Assembly: GCA_963665705.1 (NCBI GenBank)
Contig: OY762448.1
Coordinates: 5,270,001-5,334,000, forward strand
DNA length: 64,000 nt
DNA from: Saccharicrinis sp963665705
GTDB lineage: Bacteria; Bacteroidota; Bacteroidia; Bacteroidales; Marinilabiliaceae
Reading direction: 5' to 3'
Part shown: piece after piece, positions 54,697-62,297 of the stretch
How positions within the stretch are numbered: position 1 is the stretch's first letter
Layout: each line of letters starts with the position of its first letter
Position numbers and translations under genes: made by a program
The notes under the pieces: model-generated
What the model was told of the DNA's origin: nothing
The model's input: the letters and a program-made list of their open reading frames with translations, nothing else
Database searches by the model: none

Positions 54697-55401
54697 CTAG
54701 TTCTTTACTAAAGTTCCTATCTTTTCTCCTTTAATTACTCGGATTAAATTGCCTGGAGTATCCATATCAAAAACAACAATTGGCAAGTCGTTTTCTTTAC
54801 ACATGGTTGTTGCCGTTAAATCCATCACTTTCAGTCCTCTGTTATAGATTTCATCATAAGTAATTTCATCAAACTTGGTAGCTGTAGGATCCTTTTCCGG
54901 ATCAGCAGTATAAACACCATCAACACGAGTACCTTTAAGCATTACATCTGCTTTTATCTCAATTCCTCTTAACGAAGAACCAGTATCTGTTGTAAAATAA
55001 GGATTTCCTGTTCCTGCTGATAGTATGACTACTTCACCATTTTCAAGGCATTCAATAGCCTTAGGTTGGGAATAAAACTCACCAACAGGCTCCATTCTAA
55101 TTGCTGTTAACACACGAGCTTTTACTCCATTGTTGTTTAACGATGATTTAAGTGCTAAACTATTAATTACAGTTGCTAACATGCCCATTTGGTCGCCCTG
55201 ATAACGATCAAAACCTTTGGCAGCACCACTTAAACCTCGAAAAATGTTTCCCCCACCTATTACAATCCCAACTTGAACACCTAGTTCAACTATTTCTTTT
55301 ATTTGTTTAGCATACTCTTCAAGACGCTCATTATCTATTCCATAACTTTGATCACCCATTAGTGATTCACCGCTCAATTTAAGTAATACTCTTTTATACA
55401 T
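54697..55401 (-). CDS. pyrH: UMP kinase
   Basis: Bacterial uridylate kinase, which phosphorylates UMP to UDP with ATP, an essential step of pyrimidine synthesis; hexameric and cytosolic. The 234-aa product has VLLKLSGESLMG (about residues 5-16), GIVIGGGNIFRG (about 45-56), GFDRYQGDQMGMLATVINSL (about 63-82), GTGNPYFTTDTGSSLR (about 129-144) and GTRVDGVYTADPEKDP (about 156-171). All family landmarks are intact. The 55402-55700 gap upstream holds its promoter region but no other recognised feature. Confidence 0.97.
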   Translation of the reverse strand: MYKRVLLKLSGESLMGDQSYGIDNERLEEYAKQIKEIVELGVQVGIVIGGGNIFRGLSGAAKGFDRYQGDQMGMLATVINSLALKSSLNNNGVKARVLTAIRMEPVGEFYSQPKAIECLENGEVVILSAGTGNPYFTTDTGSSLRGIEIKADVMLKGTRVDGVYTADPEKDPTATKFDEITYDEIYNRGLKVMDLTATTMCKENDLPIVVFDMDTPGNLIRVIKGEKIGTLVKN

Positions 55402-55711
55402 GATATTATTTTTAGTCGAAAATATTTAATATCCACAAATCTAAGGAAAAAGGAACATTTCAAAAACTAATTGATTTTAATTTAACCCTTCTTACGTTAA
55501 TTGCAATTCTCTAATTGTATTATTTTATATACTTTGTTTGTATATTTACGCGCTGTAAATTATACACTTTTCAAAGACATACTTCTTATAATACACTACA
55601 AAATAAAGTGGACCTGAATTTCCATACCCAGGTTTACATTAATTGCTGCTACAAATAAAAAAACATTGTGAATTTGAAAGTTGTATTTATTTATATAGCA
55701 AGCACTTTAGT

Positions 55712-56355
55712 GAAAAATCCACGCCCAAAGGACGTGGCATTGAAAAAAGCCCTAGAAGGGCATAGATTGCCATAGCCCTCAAAGAGGGCAATGGTAGTTG
55801 TCCCTCACCTGTTACTCGTTAATTATCTTCCTCTCTTTTCTCTTTTTCCTCTTGAAACTTAACATACTGACGAATCATTTCCTCGTTTAGACCAACTGTG
55901 TCAACACAGTACCCTTTTGCCCAGAAATGATTACCCCAATAAGTCTTGACCTTGAGGCCTTTGTTTTTATTGAATATACGTATGCCGGATTTGCCTTTCA
56001 AAATCCCCATTACTTTAGACACTGAATGTTTCGGTGGAACTTTTAATATCAGATGAACATGATCCTCCTGAATATTCAATTCCTCAATCATACATTGGTT
56101 CTGTGAACACAAACTATGCAAATAAGGTTCTAATTCTGCTTTAATTTTACCTTTCAATATTCTATACCTATATTTGGGTGTCCATACAAGATGGTACGTA
56201 CAATGCCAAATTGTATGTGATTGTTTTAAAAATCTACTCATGATTATACTTTCTTTTGTTGTGGGGACAACTTTGGAAAGATAATCATGAGAAAGCTTAA
56301 CAGGCGAACCCGTAGAACTTCTCTTACCACGCCCAGAGGACGTGGTTTTTTATGC
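55712..56355 (-). mobile_element. IS200/IS605-family insertion sequence (IS200 type, tnpA only)
   Basis: The transposase gene is flanked by matching hairpins: CCACGCCCAAAGGACGTGG (55719-55737) on the left and CCACGCCCAGAGGACGTGG (56327-56345) on the right, as IS200-type ends need for single-strand recognition by TnpA. Further hairpins lie inside the left end (GCCCTAGAAGGGC at 55749-55761; a longer CATTGCCCTC type stem at 55767-55796). There is no tnpB. The exact borders are uncertain by about 20 bp. The right end lies about 30 bp before the following oxidoreductase ATG. Confidence 0.88.
55819..56241 (-). CDS. tnpA: IS200/IS605-family transposase TnpA (Y1 HUH)
   Basis: A 140-aa single-tyrosine HUH transposase that cuts and rejoins single-stranded DNA. 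The HUH pair is in EDHVHLIL (His61 and His63), and the catalytic tyrosine lies in MIRQYVKFQ (Tyr126). HLVWTPKYRYRIL (about residues 17-29) and KGYCVDTVG (about 109-117) are typical. Length is full, so the element may be active. It sits within matched terminal hairpins. Confidence 0.95.
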   Translation of the reverse strand: MSRFLKQSHTIWHCTYHLVWTPKYRYRILKGKIKAELEPYLHSLCSQNQCMIEELNIQEDHVHLILKVPPKHSVSKVMGILKGKSGIRIFNKNKGLKVKTYWGNHFWAKGYCVDTVGLNEEMIRQYVKFQEEKEKREEDN

Positions 56356-56382
56356 TATAATAAACAGACAGAACAAAGTATA

Positions 56383-58482
56383 ATGACAAACAATCATTTC
56401 AAAAAACTATTTGAACCTTATGAAATTGGTAAGCTTCAATTAAAAAACCGTATCGTAAAAACTGCTGCACAAACCTATTTTTTTGATTCTGGGAAACGAC
56501 GTGTTGGAAGCATTGCAAAGGCCTTTTATGGCGCTGTGGCAAAAGGAGGTGCTGGTTTGGTAGTTGTTGAAACACCTGCGATGGAATGGCCTTTACTTGA
56601 CGATGGTGACCGCAGAATGCGTATTGATAGTGATGACAATATAAAAGATATACAAGAACTAGCTAAGGTGCTACATCAGGATGAATGCAAATGTTTTATG
56701 CAATTATATCACAGAGGTCCTTGGGGAAAGGAGTATAACTTTATAGCACCACGCCTTGCTGCATCATCAATAAAAGCATACTCCAATTACGATGTTCATG
56801 AAGAAGAACCTCCCCGAACCATGACCATTGAGGAGATTGAAGAAACAACAGAACGTTTTATCAGTGCAGCCTACCGACTAAGAGAAGGTGGTTTTGATGG
56901 TGTTGAAATCAATGCCGGAGCCGATCATCTGTTCCATACCTTCATGTCACGATTCTGGAATAAAAGAGAAGATGAGTACGGACCTCAAAGTATAGAAAAC
57001 CGCATGAGATTTCTTGACAATGTGGTTACAGGAATAAAAAAACGCTGTGGTGAGGATTTTCCGGTTCAGGTGATTATTAATGCCTATGAATATGGATTAG
57101 GCAATGATGGAATTACGCTTGATGAAGGGATAAAAATTGCTCAGTATTTGGAAAATATTGGGGTTGATATTCTCCATGCACGAACTCATATTGTAGGACA
57201 CCACCAGGGTTCTTACAACCAGGAAGTATTATGGTATCCGGAATTGTGTTTCGATAAAAAGGATTTACCAAAGGAAATGGAATGGCGATATAATGGTGCC
57301 ATGATCAATCTTCCTTCGGCAGCGGCAATAAAAAACGCAACTAATAAAATTACAGTTCTAACAACCAGTGGTTTAAATGCGGATTCTGGAGAAAAAGCCC
57401 TTCTTGATGGTAAAGTGGATTTGATTGGTATTAACAGACGTATTTTTGCAGACCCTGCATATCCAAATAAAATAAAACAAGGACGTAAAGAGGATATTCA
57501 ACCTTGCACCTTATGTGGAAACTGCAATAAGTTGTATAATAAACCCCGTCAATGCCGTATTAATGCCTCTTTTGGAACTGATAAATATAACATTGAAAAA
57601 GCTACGGTAAAGAAAAAAGTTGTAGTTGCTGGTGGTGGGCCCGCAGGAATGCAGGCAGCGCGTGTAGCTGCTATTAAAGGTCACGATGTAAGCCTATATG
57701 ATAGTAGCTCTTTACTTGGTGGTAACCTGCCTCTTGCTGCAACCATTAAAGGTGTTGAAATTGAAAAGGTACCGGAAATTTATAAATTCTTTGAAGCTCA
57801 GTTACAAAAGCATAAAGTAAACGTATATAAGGGTGCTGTCTTAAATGAATCTGCCATTTTAAAGGAAAATCCGGATGCTGTAGTTATAGCCACCGGCGCT
57901 CAGCCAACATATCCTGACATCCCTGGTATGAATGGATCAAATGTGATCAAGTCATCGGAATTATATGCTTTAGGAAAATTCTTTCTGCGATATTTTAGTC
58001 CTGCAACACTTAATAATGCGCTCAATCTCTTTGTTCCTCAAGGCAAAAAATTCTGGAAACCAATAGGCAAAAAGGTGGTGATTGTTGGTGGTTCAATATA
58101 TGGATGCCAGCTAGCAGAATTCCTAGTTAAAAGAGGCCGACAAGCAATTATTGTAGAAGAAGGAGATGACCTTGGAGCACTACTTGCTCCCGAAAGAAAG
58201 AATCGCCTTTTCTTGTGGTTCAATAAAAAAAGTGTTGAGATGTATGCTGGCGTGAAACTGATAAAGGTGAATAAAAAAGGACTTAAAATAAGAACAAAAG
58301 AGGGTGAAGAGAAATTATTAGAAGCTGATAATATTTTACCAATTGGTGTATCTCCCAACAAACAATTATACAACAATCTGAAAGGCAAAGTTCCGGAACT
58401 TTATAATATTGGTGATAGTGAAGATCCAGCTATTATACCTGGGGCAACAAGTGAAGGTTGGAGAGTTGGAAATATGATTTAG
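56383..58482 (+). CDS. NADH:flavin oxidoreductase/2,4-dienoyl-CoA reductase-like (OYE + Fe-S + FAD/NAD domains)
   Basis: A 699-aa multi-domain flavoenzyme. Residues about 1-350 are an Old Yellow Enzyme (FMN) TIM barrel, beginning HFKKLFEPYEIGKLQLKNRI; residues about 370-395 hold a 4Fe-4S cysteine set (CTLCGNCNKLYNKPRQC); residues about 405-699 are FAD- and NAD(P)-binding (VVVAGGGPAGMQAARVAA and VVIVGGSIYGCQLAEFL). This matches the FadH/BaiCD/trimethylamine-dehydrogenase layout. The substrate, perhaps an enoate or dienoyl thioester, cannot be told. I chose the ATG at 56383 (MTNNHFKKLF); the longer frame begins inside the IS200 right end and is an artefact of insertion. Confidence 0.9.
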   Translation: MTNNHFKKLFEPYEIGKLQLKNRIVKTAAQTYFFDSGKRRVGSIAKAFYGAVAKGGAGLVVVETPAMEWPLLDDGDRRMRIDSDDNIKDIQELAKVLHQDECKCFMQLYHRGPWGKEYNFIAPRLAASSIKAYSNYDVHEEEPPRTMTIEEIEETTERFISAAYRLREGGFDGVEINAGADHLFHTFMSRFWNKREDEYGPQSIENRMRFLDNVVTGIKKRCGEDFPVQVIINAYEYGLGNDGITLDEGIKIAQYLENIGVDILHARTHIVGHHQGSYNQEVLWYPELCFDKKDLPKEMEWRYNGAMINLPSAAAIKNATNKITVLTTSGLNADSGEKALLDGKVDLIGINRRIFADPAYPNKIKQGRKEDIQPCTLCGNCNKLYNKPRQCRINASFGTDKYNIEKATVKKKVVVAGGGPAGMQAARVAAIKGHDVSLYDSSSLLGGNLPLAATIKGVEIEKVPEIYKFFEAQLQKHKVNVYKGAVLNESAILKENPDAVVIATGAQPTYPDIPGMNGSNVIKSSELYALGKFFLRYFSPATLNNALNLFVPQGKKFWKPIGKKVVIVGGSIYGCQLAEFLVKRGRQAIIVEEGDDLGALLAPERKNRLFLWFNKKSVEMYAGVKLIKVNKKGLKIRTKEGEEKLLEADNILPIGVSPNKQLYNNLKGKVPELYNIGDSEDPAIIPGATSEGWRVGNMI

Positions 58483-58612
58483 TGCTTTAGAGTAAGATGA
58501 ATTCAATAATGAATAAGTGTAGTGTCATAACCAATAATCACTACACTTTTCTATACACAACAATACCTTTTAAATATAACATTTAGTAACTTGCTCCATA
58601 AAACATTACAAA

Positions 58613-59370
58613 TTGAAATCCTTTAGATTTGTCATAAAAATTATTGCAGTTCATGAATCAAAATTTAATTGCCAGGTTTCTGATGGAACAGAAAGCAATG
58701 AATTGGAGTATTACTACGATAATAAATCTATTGTTTTTGCAGGTGAGAATGACTTATCTGATGCTATTCTGAACAATACATTTCAATTTAATAAAGTGAT
58801 CAGTTCTGCACTAAAGGGAACATTGACCATAGGACAAACTATTCATTGTGTTTTTATTGATGGCTTTCCTTTTATTAACGAGGCAGACTTTTCTGGTATT
58901 ATTCAAGTAGACCGAAGTTCAAATGACCTTGTTATCACTCCATGTGAAACTGAATCAAAAGGATTTTACAGGCTTTATACAGACGGATCTTTCCATAGTC
59001 CTTCAGGACATTCCGGCATTGGAGGTATTATCGAAGATCCCAATGGAGTTCAGGAAGTTTTTAGTTACTCATATAAAAAAGGTAGTAGTAATTTAATGGA
59101 ATTACTTGCTGTAAAAAAAGGATTGGAGCAACTCCGCCATGCACATAAAATACAACTCTATACTGATAGTAGATATGTTATCAGAGGTCTGGTTCAATGG
59201 ATTCATTTTTGGAAACTGAACGACTGGCAAACAGCCCATGGCAAGAAACTGATGCACTTTGTAATGGAATAGTCATGCAATTTAAGTGGATCAAAGGTCA
59301 TATCGGTCATAAAGAACAAAGCCAATGTCATAATCTGGCTAAAGAATCTGCGCGAGGAACTAAAAAATAA
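58613..59370 (+). pseudogene. frameshifted ribonuclease HI-like gene
   Basis: The first 120 codons encode an N-terminal region I do not recognise; then an RNase H fold begins, with catalytic residues in LYTDGSFHS (Asp), NLMELLAVKKGLEQL (Glu) and LYTDSRYVIRGLVQW (Asp). After WKLNDWQTA the frame ends at a stop (59272). In another frame the C-terminal part follows: PWQETDALCNGIVMQFKWIK, then GHIGHKEQSQCHNLAKE, to a TAA at 59370. The join lacks about nine residues compared with E. coli RNase HI, so a deletion with frameshift is likely near 59235. The fourth catalytic Asp (usually CD-x-LA) is His. The start would be a TTG. Probably non-functional. Confidence 0.75.
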
Positions 59371-59435
59371 TAATATAACAGGGTTAAATCTGAAAGGGAT
59401 CAGCAAAAGAATGGAGTAATAACATTTGAGCTAAT

Positions 59436-59490
59436 CACTCACTATTCACTCACTATTCACTCACTATTCATTCACTATTCATTCACTTTA
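59436..59490 (+). repeat. 11-bp tandem repeat, five units
   Basis: CACTCACTATT occurs three times, then CATTCACTATT and CATTCACTTTA. The array sits in the gap between the RNase H-like remnant and the TlpA-like gene. No spacer structure suggests CRISPR. Confidence 0.9.
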
Positions 59491-59670
59491 GATTCACTGT
59501 GAAGTGAATATAACGTGTATAATAAGTGTACCGTATATATATGTGAGCAGTACTATATCCTCTATTGTTACCATTCAAATACCAACCAGGTCTATATTAG
59601 GTACAAAGCAAACCTATTTTCTTTATTTGTATTGTTTATCGAGTTATTAGAAAATAAACGAACAAAAAAA

Positions 59671-59702
59671 GCGGATGATTATCATTTCTGATCACCATCC
59701 GC
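59671..59702 (-). terminator. terminator after the TlpA-like gene
   Basis: On the minus strand GCGGATG (59702-59696) pairs with CATCCGC (59677-59671), with inner pairing of GATCA/TGATTAT, then a run of T from the A-rich stretch at 59663-59670. Confidence 0.8.
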
Positions 59703-59727
59703 CTTATTTTATACTGTAAGATATTAA

Positions 59728-60825
59728 TTAGTCAAGTAGCTCAGCTATCTTAGCTCTTAACTCCTCACCTCTTAAGTTCTTAGCAATAATTTTACCTTCT
59801 TTATCCAGTAAAATAGTATGAGGAATACTTGATACACCATAAAGCTTAGCCACTTCATTTCCCCAACCTTTTAGGTCTGATACATGATTCCAGGCAAGTT
59901 GATCATCTTCAATAGCTTTTAACCAAGCTTCTTTCTTTTGATCTAAAGAAACACCTAAAATATCAAATCCTTTATCTTTATAATCTGCATATAACTTAAC
60001 TACATTAGGGTTTTCACCACGACAAGGCCCACACCAGCTGGCCCAAAAATCAACCAATAAATATTTTCCTTTAAAAGAAGACAATGAAACAGGGTTTCCT
60101 TCTGCATCATTTTGAGTAAAATCAGGAGCTGAATGACCAACAGCAACACTCTCAAGAACTTTTGCCCTATCTAATAATGCAGAGTAATAGGTATTTGATA
60201 CTAAAGAAGAATCTAACATGGCTAAACCTTCACGTAATTCATCAAGAGGATTATGACTATATAGGTTATAAACTAAATATGCAGAAACCGATGAAGCTGG
60301 ATTTGATTTTATTACATTGGTTTTAAGGCTATCTATCTTTTTTGCTTCACTCCTATATTCCTCATAAATAGACTGAGCCTTTGCTGTATCTCCAGCTTTA
60401 TTTGCTTCATTAAATTTCGTACGCAGCTCCATGCTATATTTCGAAAATTCAATTTCTGGTTCTGTGGCATTTTTATATAAGTCAAAAAGCGCACCTCCGG
60501 TAACTGTTGCTTCTGCTAAATTAGATGCAGATCCATTAATTGTATAAGCTATATTATCTCCAAAAAAGCTTATAGAATTTCTTTTACCAGCCTCACTTAC
60601 TATTAATAAAACAGGATCTTTTAATGAGGTTGAATAATTAACAATTCCTTCAGTAACAACCAATGTATCTAGTACATTATATCCGGATCCGTCTATAACA
60701 TTAACAACAATAGTTTTATCAGTAGCATCGCTGAGCTCACCGCTTAATGTAAAAGTAGGTTTTTGTTGTTCACATGATGCCAATATTAATAAGACTAAAA
60801 TGGCATTTAAAATAATCTTCTTCAT
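59728..60825 (-). CDS. TlpA-like thiol-disulfide oxidoreductase lipoprotein
   Basis: A 365-aa exported lipoprotein: signal ILNAILVLLILASC (lipid Cys18), a DUF4369-type N-terminal beta domain (about residues 20-110), a helical linker (about 115-225) and a thioredoxin-like AhpC/TSA-Redoxin domain (about 240-365) with the active site ASWCGPC (near residue 265), the SAPDFTQNDAEG start and the cis-proline region SSIPHTILLD. It probably reduces disulfides or haem-apoprotein thiols in the periplasm; such genes are common in Bacteroidota. It is a single gene with its own terminator. Confidence 0.92.
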   Translation of the reverse strand: MKKIILNAILVLLILASCEQQKPTFTLSGELSDATDKTIVVNVIDGSGYNVLDTLVVTEGIVNYSTSLKDPVLLIVSEAGKRNSISFFGDNIAYTINGSASNLAEATVTGGALFDLYKNATEPEIEFSKYSMELRTKFNEANKAGDTAKAQSIYEEYRSEAKKIDSLKTNVIKSNPASSVSAYLVYNLYSHNPLDELREGLAMLDSSLVSNTYYSALLDRAKVLESVAVGHSAPDFTQNDAEGNPVSLSSFKGKYLLVDFWASWCGPCRGENPNVVKLYADYKDKGFDILGVSLDQKKEAWLKAIEDDQLAWNHVSDLKGWGNEVAKLYGVSSIPHTILLDKEGKIIAKNLRGEELRAKIAELLD

Positions 60826-61134
60826 AAGTATTTTTTGTTATCAGAGAATAATCTCCATTTGGGTTTCAATATCCACTAAAGATAAAGATTTCTTTTTTTA
60901 CACCCACTTCGATGATCCAGATTATTAAAATTTCATTATTCAGATTGCGTGTGAGGGGATTTTAATATAGGTTTAGTAAAATATTATTATACTGAGAACA
61001 ATACTTCATTTGCACATTTTGCAATATAACATATAACTTAGGGACACTTTAGTAATTTATGCAACTTCATATAATACTAAACGAAAATCTTGCATTTTTA
61101 AATATATTTTATCCCCCATAACTGCATATATTAC

Positions 61135-61165
61135 AATACTACAAACCTCTTTATATTGTAGTATT
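61135..61165 (+). promoter_or_regulatory. inverted repeat upstream of the outer-membrane protein gene
   Basis: AATACTACAA (61135-61144) and TTGTAGTATT (61156-61165) form a perfect 10-bp inverted repeat about 42 bp before the ATG at 61208. It could be an operator or an mRNA hairpin. The rest of 60826-61134 shows nothing I can name. Confidence 0.45.
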
Positions 61166-61207
61166 ATAGCTTCCATCATAACTTTATTATATGAAAATAC
61201 TAAAGTC

Positions 61208-62068
61208 ATGAAAACTATATTTTGTATTATAATCTTAGCCTTTGGTTTTGGATTTACATATAGTCAGGAACTAAAAGAAGATTCCACTTTAATTCATATT
61301 GAAACCATAAAGGGAAACAACTTTTGGGGACAAATAACAGAAGAGGATCAATTAAAAATAGTGCTTAAGAATAAAACATTTGGTAAAATAACTATTCAAA
61401 AAACAGATATTAAGAAGCGGGAATCAATTTTCACCAACAGTATAAAAAATGGAAAATATCGGTTTCCAAACCCTCAATCTTCTCGCTACCTATGGACTCC
61501 GAGCAGTTATGGCTTAAAAAAAGGGAAAGGTTACTATCAGATTATAAATACCTTATGGAATCATGTCTCAATCGGCATTACCGATAATCTTTCAGTGGGA
61601 GTAACAATTGTACCAATTTCTATATTCAATACTACTATCTTTCCTATTATGTTAACACCTAAAGTTTCTATTCCAATCAAAGAAAACGTGTTTAATATAG
61701 GATTCGGAGCATTATTGGGCACCGTTTTAGCTGGTGATTCCGATATGTATGGATTATTATATGGAACAACAACATTAGGATCTCCTAACAATAATATTTC
61801 TCTTGGATTATTTTATGGATTCTCCGGCAATAGCTGGACTAAATCACCAATTCCCAATTTTAGTTTTATGACACGAGTTTCACATCGCGGATATTTAATT
61901 TCAGAAAACTATTTTCTTCCTGGAAAATATACATGTTTATCATTAGGTGGCAGAACAGTTTGGGAAAAAGCATCACTGGATTATATAGGTGTAATTCCCT
62001 TAATTAGAGGAACAGACTCATTTATTATTGTACCTGTTGTTAGTTTAATAGTTCCATTTGGAAAATAG
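61208..62068 (+). CDS. outer-membrane protein of unknown function
   Basis: A 286-aa protein I do not recognise. It has a signal peptide (MKTIFCIIILAFGFGFTYS), a short domain of about 60 residues (ELKEDSTLIHIETIKGNNFW...KTDIKKRESIF) that looks like a beta-rich region of Bacteroidota proteins with a GxxxWGxI pattern, then a beta barrel-like region rich in alternating hydrophobic strands (ISIGITDNLSVGVTIVPISI, IPIKENVFNIGFGALLGTVL) ending in SLIVPFGK, consistent with outer-membrane insertion. Related Bacteroidota genes are usually unassigned. An inverted repeat lies upstream. Confidence 0.65.
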   Translation: MKTIFCIIILAFGFGFTYSQELKEDSTLIHIETIKGNNFWGQITEEDQLKIVLKNKTFGKITIQKTDIKKRESIFTNSIKNGKYRFPNPQSSRYLWTPSSYGLKKGKGYYQIINTLWNHVSIGITDNLSVGVTIVPISIFNTTIFPIMLTPKVSIPIKENVFNIGFGALLGTVLAGDSDMYGLLYGTTTLGSPNNNISLGLFYGFSGNSWTKSPIPNFSFMTRVSHRGYLISENYFLPGKYTCLSLGGRTVWEKASLDYIGVIPLIRGTDSFIIVPVVSLIVPFGK

Positions 62069-62116
62069 AGTTTTAAAAGAGTTATTCGTTTATAGAGTCA
62101 GTAGTTAAATTATATA

Positions 62117-62166
62117 ACCACCTCCCCATTGTTCCTCGGGTACTCTACCTAAAACAGGAGGAGAGT
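62117..62166 (-). repeat. interspersed palindromic repeat, copy C (reverse)
   Basis: On the minus strand it reads ACTCTCCTCCTG...GAGTACCCGAGGAAC...GGGGAGGTGGT, a diverged relative of the copies at 20884 and 24048, inverted with respect to them. Confidence 0.8.
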
Positions 62167-62224
62167 TGATTAGCAGCTTGCATTATTGTTCCTCTTAAGA
62201 GAAATGATGTTGTTAACAGACGAG

Positions 62225-62273
62225 CAAAAAAAATTGGTGTAGCTTTCTGAATAAACAGAACACTACACCAATT
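62225..62273 (-). terminator. terminator after the M16 peptidase gene
   Basis: AATTGGTGTAG (62232-62242) pairs with CTACACCAATT (62263-62273); on the minus strand the stem is followed by a long run of T (complement of 62225-62233). Confidence 0.9.
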
Positions 62274-62297
62274 CAAACTAACCTGATATATTTATTT

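Noticed and set aside
56287..56382. N-terminal extension of the oxidoreductase
   Set aside because: It is translated from the IS200 right end (RTRRTSLTTPRGRG) and precedes the natural MTNNHFKKLF start.
59436..59490. possible CRISPR array
   Set aside because: The units abut directly with no spacers and there are no cas genes; it is a simple tandem repeat.
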